Positions 25,026 through 40,000 of a stretch of 64,000 nt of DNA are shown in pieces. Position 1 is the first letter of the stretch. Each line of letters begins with the position of its first letter. The DNA is from Trichopria drosophilae (Eukaryota; Arthropoda; Insecta; Hymenoptera; Diapriidae). A model generated the notes under the pieces. It worked only from the letters and a program-made list of their open reading frames with translations, had not been told where the DNA came from and did not search any database. Both the position numbers and the translations under genes were made by a program. Where the stretch lies: contig CM059584.1 in assembly GCA_030407085.1 (NCBI GenBank), positions 128,435,001 through 128,499,000 of the forward strand. Reading direction: 5' to 3'.

Positions 25026-28000
25026 GTAAGCTTAAACTGATAACAAGACATTTTTTTTTTGCATTAAACTTTCCACATAAATGAAACCTCGTTGCCTAAA
25101 AACATTTAAATACGTGGGTGGCCCTACAATTTTTGTTCGAATTTTTTTTTTAAATTCCTTCGTGGGAATTGCATAGAAATAGAATAAAACCTAAAAAAAA
25201 AATATGGAGATCGGTATATTAATAGCAATCTTGGAAATCTATGTATATCACATTACATAAGCTCATGATGTAGGCATAAAAGTCGATTTCTTCGATTTTC
25301 GATAAACACGTTTTTACTAGAATGTAAACAAACGGTAAAGCAGCTCGCTGACTTACCGACGATGATAAAAATAAATCGGCACCTTTGTTGATTTTATGGC
25401 CGACAGGTGATTGGTTGGAAGTAAATATTTGGGGGAATTCCCACGAGATTCATGAAAACAAAAAAAGAACACTCCTGTTCCAGTTTTGCTCCGATTTAAA
25501 GGGCCCGACTTGTCCCTTTAACATAACCTCTCATAACCTTAACCTAAAAAAAGTTTTCGCGGCGCCTAATTAGAATTGTAAAAAAAAATGACTAAATGAT
25601 ACACGCCCTAAAAAGGTGAAGTCATAATCATGCTATTCGAAGGAAAAAGTCTGTGCGCGGTACGCGAGAGATCGGAATTGTAAAACTTAAAAGTGACCTC
25701 ATTCCCAAGGTCGAAGCTAATCCAGCGGCTTTTACGGATGCCTATGTCATCGTTCAATTAATATGGGAAAATACACGATCAGTGCCTGTTTTAGGTAAAA
25801 CTTTTTCAAATTTTGTTTATAACATTCGATCCTGTTACCTGCGCTGGCTCTTATCTTCTTTTATCTTACCTGTTTTGAAAGCTCCTTTCACATCTGTGAC
25901 GTTTCTGAAAGCGTGTATTAACTTTATTTTCATCATCAATTTCAGGGACAATTGATACGGCTGTCAGTCAGCAGTACACAATGTCGGACTTGTCCAGACC
26001 GAACATCAGAAATGTTGCCGAAGACAGCGCAATGTCCAACGACTCCGAGTACGATGATTTTCTTGGTGTACCGGATTCCTTGGACTTGACGTTGGATGAA
26101 AATGGTCTTCCTGTCACTGTGGATATAGTTCTAGAAGATGACGGTGATAACAACAAAGGTATGTACAAAATTTCCTTTATCAATTTTCTATTTCGGTCTT
26201 TCAAACTTTTTTTTTTATATATTCAGTGATTGTACAAGATTTTTGTTGACGTTTCGAATTGTATTTCTAGATATAAGTATGTATTATTGTAGAGAACATT
26301 AGTTTTATATTTGCCAATAAAGATGTTAATAATATCCATCGTTTAAAAACTTGTGCAGAAAAGAAAGTTTGTATACAAACGAAATTGTTTTTCTATTTCA
26401 CGAACATAAATACGTAAACATAAACTATTTTTTAAGGTTATTTTAAAGACAAATTTAGAAAAAGTCGTATTTAGGCATATCTCTGGAACTTTTAACTTTT
26501 GAGTTTAAAAAAGTTTCAAATTATTTTCCGTTTTGTAGACGTATAAAATGATGAAAAATAATTGCGTTATTAATTTGTTGTACATGCTCAACTAACTAAA
26601 TAAATAATTACACAAACACTGATGCACGAATATTTCCTTACATCTAACTCAAAACTCGGTACTTAGGAGTTTTCGATGTCGGAGATTCCGAATCAGTTAT
26701 CAGATTTTCGAAATTCCAAATATCAAATATGGTGGATCAACATCAGAAACAAATACTATTTCTAGCAATCAACCCTCTAGATATCTGCACATTGCATTTC
26801 GTTAAAAAACAATTTGTTATGTAATATAAGGGGGAATGTAGTGAAAGTCTGTGATTTTTGAACTTTTACACTAGAGTATCTAAAAATTCTGACGAAATAT
26901 GGCAATTCTGTGATCAGTTTTGGATTTAGTGTCAAATTTTAAGTCAAAAATGACTATTCATGTTTGCGAATACCCACCCGAATTAGCCTCTGTCATTTAA
27001 ACAAATTTGATAAACAATTATTTTGAACAACATTTTTCTGTAAAAATCTTGTTCTATACTTCTACGTAGTGTTACAAACCACTTGCATATTATCTTCGGG
27101 TCTACTGAACGAAAATTATACTTAGAACACATTCTTTTCGTTTTTGATGATGATATTTTGTACGTGTCTTCTACATTTCTGTACGGATCTTTTGAGCGTT
27201 CTGGATAAGCTTTTAAACCGCCTCAAAGATCCGTTTACCTGGCCATAAACTCCTTTATTAATTAATTTGAAAATGTGCCGCCTGATAAAGTAGTTTTTTC
27301 AAACGAGTTACGCTAAAAACATCAATATTAAAATACGAGCCAAATTTACAATAAATGAAACACATGCAAAAACCAATATCTTTTGAAATTGTTATGTTCT
27401 GTAGAAAGGTTTCCATATTATGAATTTTCAAAAAATTAAACGCTACAAAAACTGCGGCAACAAAATTACTAAAATTAATTTTCTCAAAAATCGCAGATAC
27501 CCAAATTCATCAATTTTATTTACACAAGTAAGGCACGCCTTGCTGTGGTACATTTTTATATTCCATACATCCCCAAAGGTATGTAAAAAAAAATTCAGGT
27601 CCCTAGAGGATGCGCTCAAAAAGTTATAATAACGGGAATGAAAAAAACTCTACTTAGTACCCCTATGCAACTTGCGATTATTCGGCGATTACCATACCTG
27701 AAATTTGTTTATTTTATGCACTTGGTTATCACATATAGCACATAATTGAAGAAACTGCAGATGAAAACTGTAACGTATACACTGTTTGATGGCCTAAATC
27801 TAACGATACCCGAAAAGTTAAAAGTTCCAGAGATATGCCTATTTATGTTTCTGAATTCCGAGTCTTGACGTCCTCAAAATTATTCTTTGGATCAAACCAT
27901 TACTATTATAGAATAGAGTAGAATTTATTTCCAAATACCTTGATCTTGAATCGATACAACTTGTGTGAGATATTTATCTCGAAAGACTGGGAATCCGATG

Positions 28001-31000
28001 CACCCATTCGACCATGTTTTCGATGACGGAGCGAAGTCTTTTGATCTTCAATCGGTAAAGTCCCTACATTCATACTACGATATTTTATTAGCTTATAAAA
28101 TTCTTAAATGGTTGATTCATAGTGAGGAAGTTACGGGTTTATTTATACAACGGTCAATCTCGCACCACCTTCGTACTATTCGATTCATTGAAGAATCCAC
28201 TAATCGCACAAATTATGGGTTTAATTCTACGGTACCAAGAGACTGACAAATTTTAAATCCTATGCACTCAAGCTCACTAAAACTTTTTGTTAATTAATTG
28301 AGATATTCGTTATTACACTTTAAGTTTATACTATTATTTTTAGTTTATTTATTTATTTATTTATTTATTAACCAAGAAACGGGCATTACTGCCCAAAAAA
28401 AATACATGTGATATAACAATAAACTCGCAAAAGAATAATAAAAAATTTAACAAATGATAAAATAAAATGGTAACAAAACATATATGCATATAATTAATAT
28501 ACACAGTATAATATATATAACAATAATAACTTTATAGCCTCAAGTTAACGATAGTCTTGCAAGAGTTTTACTCTTGCTTGATTCTTAAAACGACCAAAAA
28601 TGTCATTTAATGGAGGGCAAGATGAGCTATTCCCGAGTTTTATTAATCTACTTATGACAGAGTTAAGTCCATATTCAGTTCTATAATTCTGTGAAACAAA
28701 AAGTCTGGAATTGCGGAACATATAAGAGTTTTCCAATTGAATAAAACAGGAACTCAACTCTGGACAAAGTATTTTACCATTAACTATTTTATATAAAAAA
28801 CAAATATCAGAAAATGTTCTATAAGACTCCAGAGTGCTCAATTTAATTCTAGTCGCTACCTCGGTATAGTCATGAAATTCTGTAGGGTTCTGCACGCGCA
28901 ACTTGTAGGCTATAAATACTAAAAATCTGTGCTGAACTCTCTCAATCTTTCTTTTGTTTATATAATTTATTGTTACTCAAATTGTATAGCGCCTCATTAT
29001 GTTTTTGTTATATTTTGTGTAAAGGCACGTCTAGTTGATTCTAATAAATAAATAAAAAAATAAATAAAAATACAAGTACAGTAGGACCTCTCTTATTCTA
29101 ATTAGTAAAGTTTTTCAAGATGGCGGCGACCTCTCTTATTCTAATTTTCCCCTTACCCCCACTTACTTTGCTTGCGAGCTTGTGATTCGTGGACAGTATT
29201 TTTCGTTGACTTTTTGTGTGATAGTGGGAGAAGAGTTGTGGGGCAACGATTAGAATAAGAGAGGCTGGACAATTAGAATAAGAGAGGTTCGAATAAGAGA
29301 GGTCCTACTGTAACTAAACTAATACAATACTACCGACGAACATAGACGCTTCTTTCATTGATAATGCATACCGTTTGCCGCAAAGATATAAACATATCTG
29401 TTCGCAGCCTGGAAAATAACACAAAATACTACAACTTAATCTCCAATATTTCGTTTGATTAGTATCATTGAAATAACACTAAGTAACATTTCAGTGTGTT
29501 CAAATTAATATATATTAAATATTTAATGCAATAAATTTAAAATATTTCAGTGACTTACGCATATATGTAACTTTTTTATAGTTCTTATCTATGGATAGCA
29601 TTTAATATTCAGTTAGTTTCTTGGTACCGCTCAAAAGTATGAGCTCACCCTTACGGAATTTTGGTTAAATTAAAATGTTGATATCTCATCGCCAACTTAA
29701 CCACACTGTTCCTCAAGGATCAGCAAGTTTAACGAAAATGTCAAAGAAAACTGTTGACGGCATCTTATTCTACGTATTTCGTACTTCCAAAATCAATTTT
29801 GATCGAAATCGTACATGCTCGTTTTCCCAAAATAATCCAAAAAGAGTTTTAAATCATTTTCTGCCATTTATGCAATAGTTGAATTTAATACGAAACTAGA
29901 GAAATTTGATTTTCTATCACTTTTTACATGAATAAAATGGTAAACATTTTCATAAAATTGTTTTCATAAAATGATAAAAATTATTTATAATTATATCATA
30001 AATAACTTTTTGACAGATTCCAAAAATTAGAATTTATTTCTTAACCGCTTTATATGTAATTATGACTCGATTTCTTGGTTTTACGGTCCTTTTACTACTC
30101 TCTAAATATGAATTAGTGAAATTTGACTAATTGAAATAAGGAAAACTCAGTTACTAACAATTAGTAGAAAATTACTAATTGAAATAGTAGTTAAGTATAA
30201 CTAAATGAATTAATAAATTCTGAACATTTTTCTAATTCATTATGCAAATATTGAACTACTAATTGAAATAGTAAAATTTCTACTAATTCATATTTAGAGA
30301 GTAAGCATAAAATTAAATGCTAAATAAAAAACAAAAAACATATAAAAGCAATAAAAAATATAAATAAAAGAAAAAAACAAATATGGGGCTACATTTTACT
30401 CTCTACGTCCACGTCGTTAGCTCTGGGTAATGCAGAAGGAGAGTAACAAAAATGTAATTATTTAATTAAAAAATATATGTGACGCGTTCTGAAGAAAGGG
30501 ACCTAAGCGTCCGAACGGCAATTATGAGGAGAGGGAAAAGTGTCTCGAATATCGTTATTTAATTATTAAAGCAGTAGGGTATCGATGCAAAATTGATATG
30601 TTGCGTTTTTATATTAAACTCAAATATTGCATAAATGGTAGAAAATGATTTAAAACTCTTTTTAGATTATTTTATGAAAACGAGCAAGTACGATTTCGAT
30701 CAAAATTGATTTTTAAAATACAAAATACGTAGAATAAGATGCCGTCAACAGTTTTCTTTGACATTTTTGTTAAAATTCCGCAAGGGTGAGCTCATACTTT
30801 TGAGCGGTACTGTATAATATTGCAATTAGTTTACTACGCCTACCGATCTATTTTTTTACTTTCTGTAATAATAACGCTTTGTTTCATGTAATTTATATAT
30901 TATTTTTATAAGCACATGTTAAATCTCTATAATGTTGATAAAGGCATTGGTTGCTGGTACATTTTATTTATTTTTATTTATTTATTTATTTATAGACAGG

Positions 31001-34000
31001 TTATATCCTTTATACAACAAATTAAAAATATATATCTGCATAAGCAACAGTAATTAGTAACAGAAAAAAATACAATATATAGTTAAATGTAACAAAAATA
31101 ATAATAATTTTATAAACATAACGTCAATTAAACTCATAGTATGCGTGTTTAATACTATTAATAATAATATTTCCGGAAATGGATGTGTTAAACAGTTGAA
31201 TGTTTGAATTATAATCGTATAAGGAGTTTAATAAGGAACACATCCGGTATAATGGTGCATTTCTAACATAGTTTTTAGAACTAGATGGTAAATAAAAGGG
31301 ATATGTGGTTCTCAATGCGTGGTAGTTTCGCTCTGCAAAAGGTAGTTTGTCGTAGAGTGGTTTACAGTCCACCATTTTCCTGATGAGTTTGAAGATGGTA
31401 ATAAGATCATCTGCACGTCTCACAGATTGTAGAGAAGGTGTATTAAATTTGGCTGCAATCGTAGAATAGTTCATCGAAGCTCATTGGGTTTCCTGATTTA
31501 TATGCGAGGTAACGAAGAAAACTGTGCTGTGCTTTTTCTATTCTAGGGATGCTATTTTTTTAGAACGGTGCCCAGATCGGTGAAGCATAAGTTAAAATAG
31601 GTCTAATTAGTGAGTTATAGTTTATAAATCTATAAATTTTTGAGGCCTTGGTGATTATGCAGTCAATATGTGAGTCAAATGATAGTTTTTCATCAAAAAG
31701 AATTCCCAGGTCACGTACAACAGGTTTTCTTTGCAGGTTTTTTTGTATCGAGCTGATAGTTGAACAAAACTATTTCGGATCTTGAATATGAGATTACGGA
31801 ACATTTGTCTTCGTTCAACCTCATGCCATTTCGTTTGCACCATTCGTTCACATAAAGTAAATCCATTTGTAGAAGCATTTGATCTGTTTTGTTCTTGATA
31901 ACTTTAAAAATGTTTAGGTCATCAGCAAAGATGAGGGAAGTGGAATGTTTTAATCCTGTGTCCCAGGTGGGAGCCTTGAGGAACACCCGAAGTAATGTTA
32001 ATTGATTTCGAGATGTAGTTTTTATATTTAACCTTTTGTGAACGATTGGTTAAGTACGATTCTATCCAGTTAATTAACTTTGAGTCAAAGTTCCAAGTAT
32101 TTAATTTCCTTAACAGGAGACGGTGGTTTCCTTGCCATTTCAATTTGCCATTTTTTATCTAAGGCCTCGGTAATATATTGGTGATAGTATAGTAGATTTG
32201 TGGGAGTAGATCTTCCAGTAACAAAGCCGTGCTGAGAAGATAATTTATTGGTTAAGAGTTTTGACATCTTACTTGTTACAATATAGCATCGATTAGTTTC
32301 GGAATGCAACATATTTTATAATATTTTCAAAAATTTGTTGCGAACATTATTTAACAAATGAATTACAGATTTTTAGGCTGACCCTTAAGCAATTATTCCG
32401 TACGTAACGACACTATAATAAAATCCATACATAATAGATAACTTTTAGAACGAGTAGATTGCTTAACTTTTGAGTACAAAAATATGATTCTACCCCTAAA
32501 TATCACAGGACAAAATATTACTGGTCAAAATATCACGCTAAAATATTATTTAAGCAAAATATTATTTAAATAAAGTATTATTTTACAAAATAATAGACAG
32601 TATATGATTTCTCCGAAATGTACATGAATTTTTCAGGCAAAATGAATTTTTATTTACTCATGGTGGCCACCGTCAGGGAAAACCGGGAAATCAGGGAAAT
32701 GTCAGGGAATTTCAAAATTGGTCAGGGAATCAGGGAAAAGTCAGGGAATTTCAAAATTGGTCAGGGAAAAAGTAAATTGTAGACAAATCTTTAAAAAGTG
32801 AAAAACATTATTTAACAAAAAATGGCACAATTTCATATTCAGAAAAATGCTTTATTTATCGTGTTTCGCATAAAATTCTTTTAAATGATTTTAAATGCTT
32901 TCTCACAAATTTAAACAAATATTGACGTTTTTTATCAATAACATATTTCAGTTTTGAACATTTTCGATCAATTTCACCAAAAACCAATAATTTTGAGAAA
33001 AAAAATAATCTTAAATTAAATATATTTGTGGTACTGCTCAGTTTTAAACGTTCTGGTACATAGCAACAAAAATAAACATGTTTAACAATAACAAATTTCG
33101 GTATTGAATATATTCTAACAGATTTGAATAAAATTTAATAGTTTAACAAAAATAAATGCAAACAATTTTATATTTAAAGATATTTATCTTTCTATAAAGA
33201 TACTTTACAGAATATTTCGAAAATATTTGCCATACTAATTCTCTATTTAAACAAATATTTGTATAAATAAAACCTTTTGAAAATGATAGAAAACTTTCAT
33301 ACATTTTTTTAAATCTTCAAAAATCTTTGAAATTGCATAAAAAGACTAAAAATCGTAGAAAAATTTTTAAAATGTTGAAAACAGCACAAAACTCCCAAAT
33401 TTTGAGAATATTAATTTGTTTAAATGATCATTTTACCATTTCTATTTTAAGTAGTTGATATTTGTCCAATAGTATTTGAAAAATATAAAATTTATGGCAA
33501 TTTTTTGTTATTGTCAACATTCGTAAGAATTTTAACAATACTTTGAATATACTGTCCAAAATCGCCTAAATTCTAAAATTTATCAACATTTATAATTATT
33601 GAGTAACATATTACCGCAGAACTTGACATTTTATAACAAATTTTGAGAACCCCCAACAAATTTTCTACTATTATTTTGAATTAAACACGAAAAAATCCGC
33701 AGGAATATGAGTTTTTTTTCTGGATTTTTATAGATAATATGTTTTAGAATATACTACTCGTTGTTGATTGAAAAAATAAAGAATTTATTGAAAATGTGTA
33801 GCTGTTTTTAAAACATTTTTATCCGTATTGTTTATTTTTAATAGATATCATTAAAATATTGGTCAGGGAAAAATCTGGGAAAAGTCAGGGAATTTTTTTC
33901 CGAGAAAAAAGCGGCCACCATGTTACTATACATTCTCGGTTTAACACATTAAAGGGAGGAGCAAGCTAGAATTTAGACCCTTGATTTTTATATGTTACAC

Positions 34001-37000
34001 ATTTGTAAATATTGTCATTTGGTACTATTTTCTTCCTAAAATTAATGGTATTTAGAAAAAAAAATTTTTAATTTTTCCATGATTTGGAATTTTTATTTTT
34101 TGAAATATGCGATATATTTGTCAAACCCATGCGAGAGATTGTTTAAAATGGAAAGAAATACACGTACAAATTTTGTTTAATATTAAATAATATTTCTTGC
34201 CAAAATTCCCTATACATAGGACCTACAGGGGACAAAAAATGTTCGTACATAGGATTGGTCCTTAAAAATTACAAAAATTAAACATAATAGTGAGAACTAC
34301 TCATTGATCAAAAACATACATATAATAATCAAAACAGTTATAAACTATATATAGAAATAATTCATTCAATTTAGAGATTTCTTATTTTATCTTTTATCTT
34401 TCTTTTTAACACTTTTTTCTCAACACTAAGAGTTTTTAAATCATTTGATAAGTACTTGTTTGCAAAATATTCGTAGCTTCTTTGTCCAATTGTTGCGGTA
34501 TGACGAGGAAGAGCGACACTTTTAAATCTTGTATTACGTACATTTTGTTGAAATTCGTTCTTGAGGCTATTATATTGGTAGGCTATCGCATTAACCACAA
34601 AAACCTGTCTGATTCCTATGGGTTTGAAAGGATCTCTATCACTAATTCCTATTATCATGAGTATTCGTTTTTCTAATCTTTCCAATTGATCTACAGCAGT
34701 TTTAAACAGCCCACCCCATCCAATTATTCCATAAATTGCAATGCTGTGTAAAAGGCCGTAATATAATTGTGATAACTGCTTTTTTCATAAGATTTTCTTC
34801 AGTCTGTAGAATACGTATACTAAATATTTGGTCCTTTTAACAATATCCGCAACATGTGCATTCCATTTTAAATTATAATCATAAGTCAAACCAAGATATT
34901 TTGTGGCGCTAACTCTTTTCAATTTTTGACCATTAATCATTACTTCAAAATCCTGTGGAACTGAGTCGCAATAATTTCCAAAAGTGATGATCACCGATTT
35001 GTCAATGTTTAATCTCAATTTGTTTTTGTACAACCATGAGTAAATGACGTTTAACTTATTAGAAATAGCTACTGCTAGTTCTTGCCAAGTGTTATGTATT
35101 GCAGTGTCATCACCATATGCTATTAACTTTTCTAGTAATATCAATAAATCATTTATATATAAGATAAATACTGCCGTACCCCGGAAGAAAAGTCGTATCT
35201 CCATTTTCGGTGAAATTGGGATAAAATTATATTTATATTCCTTATAATGCAATGCATTATTTCCTGAAAGAAAATATCTGAAATATTTGTTATTAGCTAC
35301 AAAAAAAAAGAAAAATACTTTTATTAGAAATACAGTATTTCTGGTATAATTTGGCTAAAAGAGCCGCAATTTCAAAAATGAATGTATTTTATTATAAAAT
35401 CATATCCGAAGATTCCTTGTATAATGAAATATCCTGTATATTTTCTAAAATTAATCGTTAAATTAAGTAATTTAGTTTTTGGTTAGAATCGATTTATTGG
35501 CAATACGTCAAAATCGAAAAAATGGAGATACGACTTTTCTTCCGAGGTACGGCAGAGCAGTCATCTAAAATTTATATAAAAAATATGTCAAGTTAGTTCT
35601 TCATTTATTGTAATCATTCATCACAATCAAATACGATTTTTTCACTCGATATAATAAAAATGTTTGAAGATGGCCAACATCATGGCCGAAACGTGAAATT
35701 AAATAAAGTTTTCTTCAATATCTACCGGCCGTTCAACGATAACTACTAAAAAATTGATTATTCAGATAGCTGTCAAGAAATTAAAATGTTTTCGCATTCT
35801 ACTATAGTTCTAAAATAAATATCTTTTTTATTTTCAAGACATAAATAGTATCTATTAATTAAAGTGCGACAATTTTATAATTTATTAGTGTTATACTAGA
35901 TATAGAATCAATGTTTCAGCTTCGTACACAGCATGACAAATATCAACAACAATAATAATAATAAGATAGATTATAGTATTTATCGAAGCATAAATTTATA
36001 CTAAATTATAGACTAACAAAAAGTGAAATTTCATATTTAATAAAAGCAACAAATTAACTTTAAGCATTGTCGCATTTATCCCATGTATTTTAATACTGGA
36101 TGTACTTTTTCGTACAGATCCGGGACCCAGTCTCTTGCCATTCTCAGCAGTGCATTCAGTACCTGTTAAGTTTAAAAGTCAGAATCGGAACATATTCATC
36201 CCTGACGAAGAGATTCACGCAAAGATAATTGATATCGAACGCAGCGTGACATCTCATCCTCTTAATCCTAATTTATACACAATAGAATTCAGGCACGGTA
36301 CTTTCACATGGACAATTAGGAAAAGGTACAAACATATACAGTATTTACACAACCAGTTGAAGATTTATCGAGCGAGTTTAAACATACCTTTTCCAACAAA
36401 GAGCCATCGGGAGAGGCGAAATAGTTTTAAAAATATGGGATCGATGAAGGAAAAGAGAAAACGGAAAGGTGCTTTACCAAGATTTCCGAATAAGCCAGAC
36501 GTTCTTATACCATACGAACAAATTAATCACAGGATGACGACGTTAGAACAATACTTAGAAAATTTAGTGAAAATTGATATTTACAGGCGACATCCAGAAA
36601 CGGTAATAAATACTAAAAATACTAATTGGATTCTGGAGATTTAAAAGGAAACGTTATTTTTACAGATTTCTTTTATGGAGCTTTCTCATTTGTCGTTTAT
36701 TAGTGATTTGGGGGATAAGGGGAAAGAAGGTCTGGTCATGAAACACACTGGATCAGGTGCTAAAACCGGTTGTAACCTCTGCGGTCTATTAGAAGGTATA
36801 TTCTGCATCAGATGCAGTCACTTCTGTACTTCGTTATGCGGGAAATGGCAGTCTAGACATCTCGTCGTCAAAGACACTTTTGTCGCATACATCAGTCCAA
36901 AGGACGGAAGAGTTAAGTCAGTGATACTCATGGATAACGGTTTCGAAGTTAGTTCTGGAATGTACTCAACGGGTTTGAGAAACGGACTGCAAATTATGAA

Positions 37001-40000
37001 TCTCAGCAGACACATTGTCATTAAATGTTGGACTAGGCGAAAAGCTCGCGAATGGCTGGAGCACATACAACAAATCGCTAACAACGAAGGTACGCCTTGC
37101 AAAGTGACATTAAACAATTGCAGAATTAATATGTAACGTTTACAATTTAGGCAAACCGTTCATCCAAATGAATCCGCACAAGTCTTTCGTCCCGTTCAGA
37201 AATCCAGTATCGGCAAGTTGGTTCGTGGATGGTTCTAGTTACATGTCGGCGGTGGCCGATGCCATGGAAAATGCTACGGAAGAAATTTACATAGCAGACT
37301 GGTGGCTGTCTCCAGAAATTTATATGAAAAGACGGACAATAAATAGGGATTACTGGAGACTCGATAATATATTACTAAGGAAAGCGGTAAGTGAACATTC
37401 ATTATATACTTGCGACAAAGTTTCTAATTTTTAATGTGTTTGTACTGCGAAAGGGATGAGGTGAGAAAATTTAATTTGATCGTTCATTAAGCTGTTAGAA
37501 AAGTTTGCATTCTCAGTTTTGTGCAGCTCGCAGGTGTCAAAGTCTTCATCATGATATACAAAGAAGTAGAATTGGCTTTAGGAATCAACAGTTTCTATAG
37601 CAAGCAACGACTGGTGGAAAAGTGTCCAGAGAACATTAAAGTACTGAGGCATCCGGATCATGCACGGGTAGGAATTTTCTTGTGGGCACATCACGAGAAG
37701 ATTGTGGTCATCGATCAGTCGATCGCTTTCCTCGGTGGAATCGATTTGTGCTACGGCCGATGGGATACCAACGAACATCGGCTGACAGATCTAGGTAAGT
37801 TTATAAATTCATAAAGGTTTTCGTGGTTTAACAGTCTTGTGCTTCACAGAATCGACTCATCAGTCATCGATCTACATACCGTCGAAAGGAAAAATTATAA
37901 GTACAAGCAGCAAACGAACCGCTGCTCCAAATACTCAGAAACACGTACTTCTGTCCCTTGCTATCGCAACAAACACCATCGCAATGGCTACGACAAGATG
38001 CTTGCCAGTAATGTAAGTATTTTATTTAATTAAAAATGACAAAGTGATTAATGAAAAATGTATTGCGCAGGCCGATGTTTAACAAAAGATTGCGACAAGA
38101 CACATTACCTCAATTAAATCCAAACGATCCATTGTTGTTATCGCCTCCCGAAGGAATGGAAAGCATGAAATGTAATACTCCTGATCCCCAAAGAAAAAAT
38201 TTGTTCGATATGGCCAGAACGACTGTCGACAAAGTAAAAACTAACGTCGATAAAGTGAAACACAACGTCAGACAAAAACGGAGGGAATGGATAAATATGG
38301 TGTACAATCCTAACGAAGGCAGCAGCGACGAAGATGAAGTTGATAAGTAAGTTTTTATCAGTTTTAAACTATTCAGATTTAATTTTTACAATTTGTTTTC
38401 TGCAGCGCATCAGTGACAATGAAATCTGACGACGGCGAAGGCATGACTTGTCACAGTACTGACATATTATCGGAGATAGCAGCCAGTAAACTTTGGTTAG
38501 GGAAAGACTATACTAACTTCATCGTTAAAGATTTTAATAACCTGGAAAGTCCTTACCAAGATAATGTGGATCGATCAACAACTCCGCGGATGCCATGGCA
38601 CGACGTCGGAGTTATGGTCCAAGGTGCTTCCGCTAGGGACGTCGCAAGACATTTCATACAACGATGGAACGCTGTAAAGGTAAATTATCTTTACATTCGC
38701 ATTTATGGTGAAATTGAACTTTTAATTATCTTTCAGCTAGAGAAAGCCAAATTGAATCCTACTTATCCATTTTTGCTGCCAAAGTCTTATAAAGACTTTA
38801 AAAGTTTTACGCCCGTCATGGAAATGAGCAAATCTTACAACGTCAAATGTCAAGTTCTGCGATCGGTCAGTTGTTGGTCCGCTGGCTTTTTAGAGCCCGA
38901 CGTCGTAGAGCAAAGCATTCACGAAGCTTATATTCATGCCATCAGTAAAGCGGAGAGGTAATTGTCAACTTTTGACGTTACAAAATTTGATGTTTTTGTA
39001 ATAATCGATTTTTTAAGGTATATTTACATCGAGAATCAATTTTTTATTACCCTTGCTACAATGGATAATTCGGCAGTTAAAAATCGAATCGGTGAAACAC
39101 TGTTGAAGAGGATATTGCGAGCACATCGAGAAGGTTCGGTGTTTCGAGTTTTTGTTGTGATGCCATTGTTGCCCGGGTTCGAAGGGGAAGTTGGAGGACC
39201 AACCGGGTCAGCGTTACACGCCATTACTCACTGGAATTATGCATCTATTTCGAGGTAATATTTACAAATATGAAGTACTAAATACTAAAAAGTATACTAG
39301 ATAATCTTGATTAACAGTCTTGGTATTAACGGTTCTTAAACAGGTTTACACAATAATTTTACGTTTCGGCCAATAATGAGGGCCCTCTTCAGAAAATTTA
39401 TTATTTCTAAAATACATAATTCATTTAAAAACAATAAAATTTACAATATTATACAATACAAATTTCATCTTACCGAAATGTTATGTAACGAGACATTTTG
39501 AAAAATTGAAAAAGTCTGGTTTTTTAAGTGTTTGAGATGAAAAAACTGTTAAAAAATAAAAAACTATTATTATATTTTATTCAACGTACCCATCCCAACC
39601 TCCAACGTTAATTAACCCATTAACACATGAAATGACAATTTTTATACTTCATTTTCAATCAAGTATTTCGCATCAAAATCAAAGTTGAAAACAATTCTAC
39701 TGTTTTCGAGGTCGCTCTTCAAGATTCCGAGGTCAAAATTGAGTTTCAGCCATCAGAAATTCCAATATGGCACCGAATATGAAAAAAAATTGCAAAAAAT
39801 TGGGAATTTTTTATACTTATCAATTTTTTTCGAGCTATTAGAATATTGGGATTCTATTGAAACTACACCACAAACCGACCAACGCTTTTTCACGGAAACT
39901 TTACAAAGAATATGATACGATCTTTTTTATTGTCCGGAATTTGCAACATTCTACCCGGCATTTTGAATTTTGAAAATTCCACAATATATTTCGATTCAAT

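Noticed and set aside
36818..37117. Minus-strand open frame over PLD exon 4
   Set aside because: It is a shadow of the conserved PH-domain coding exon.
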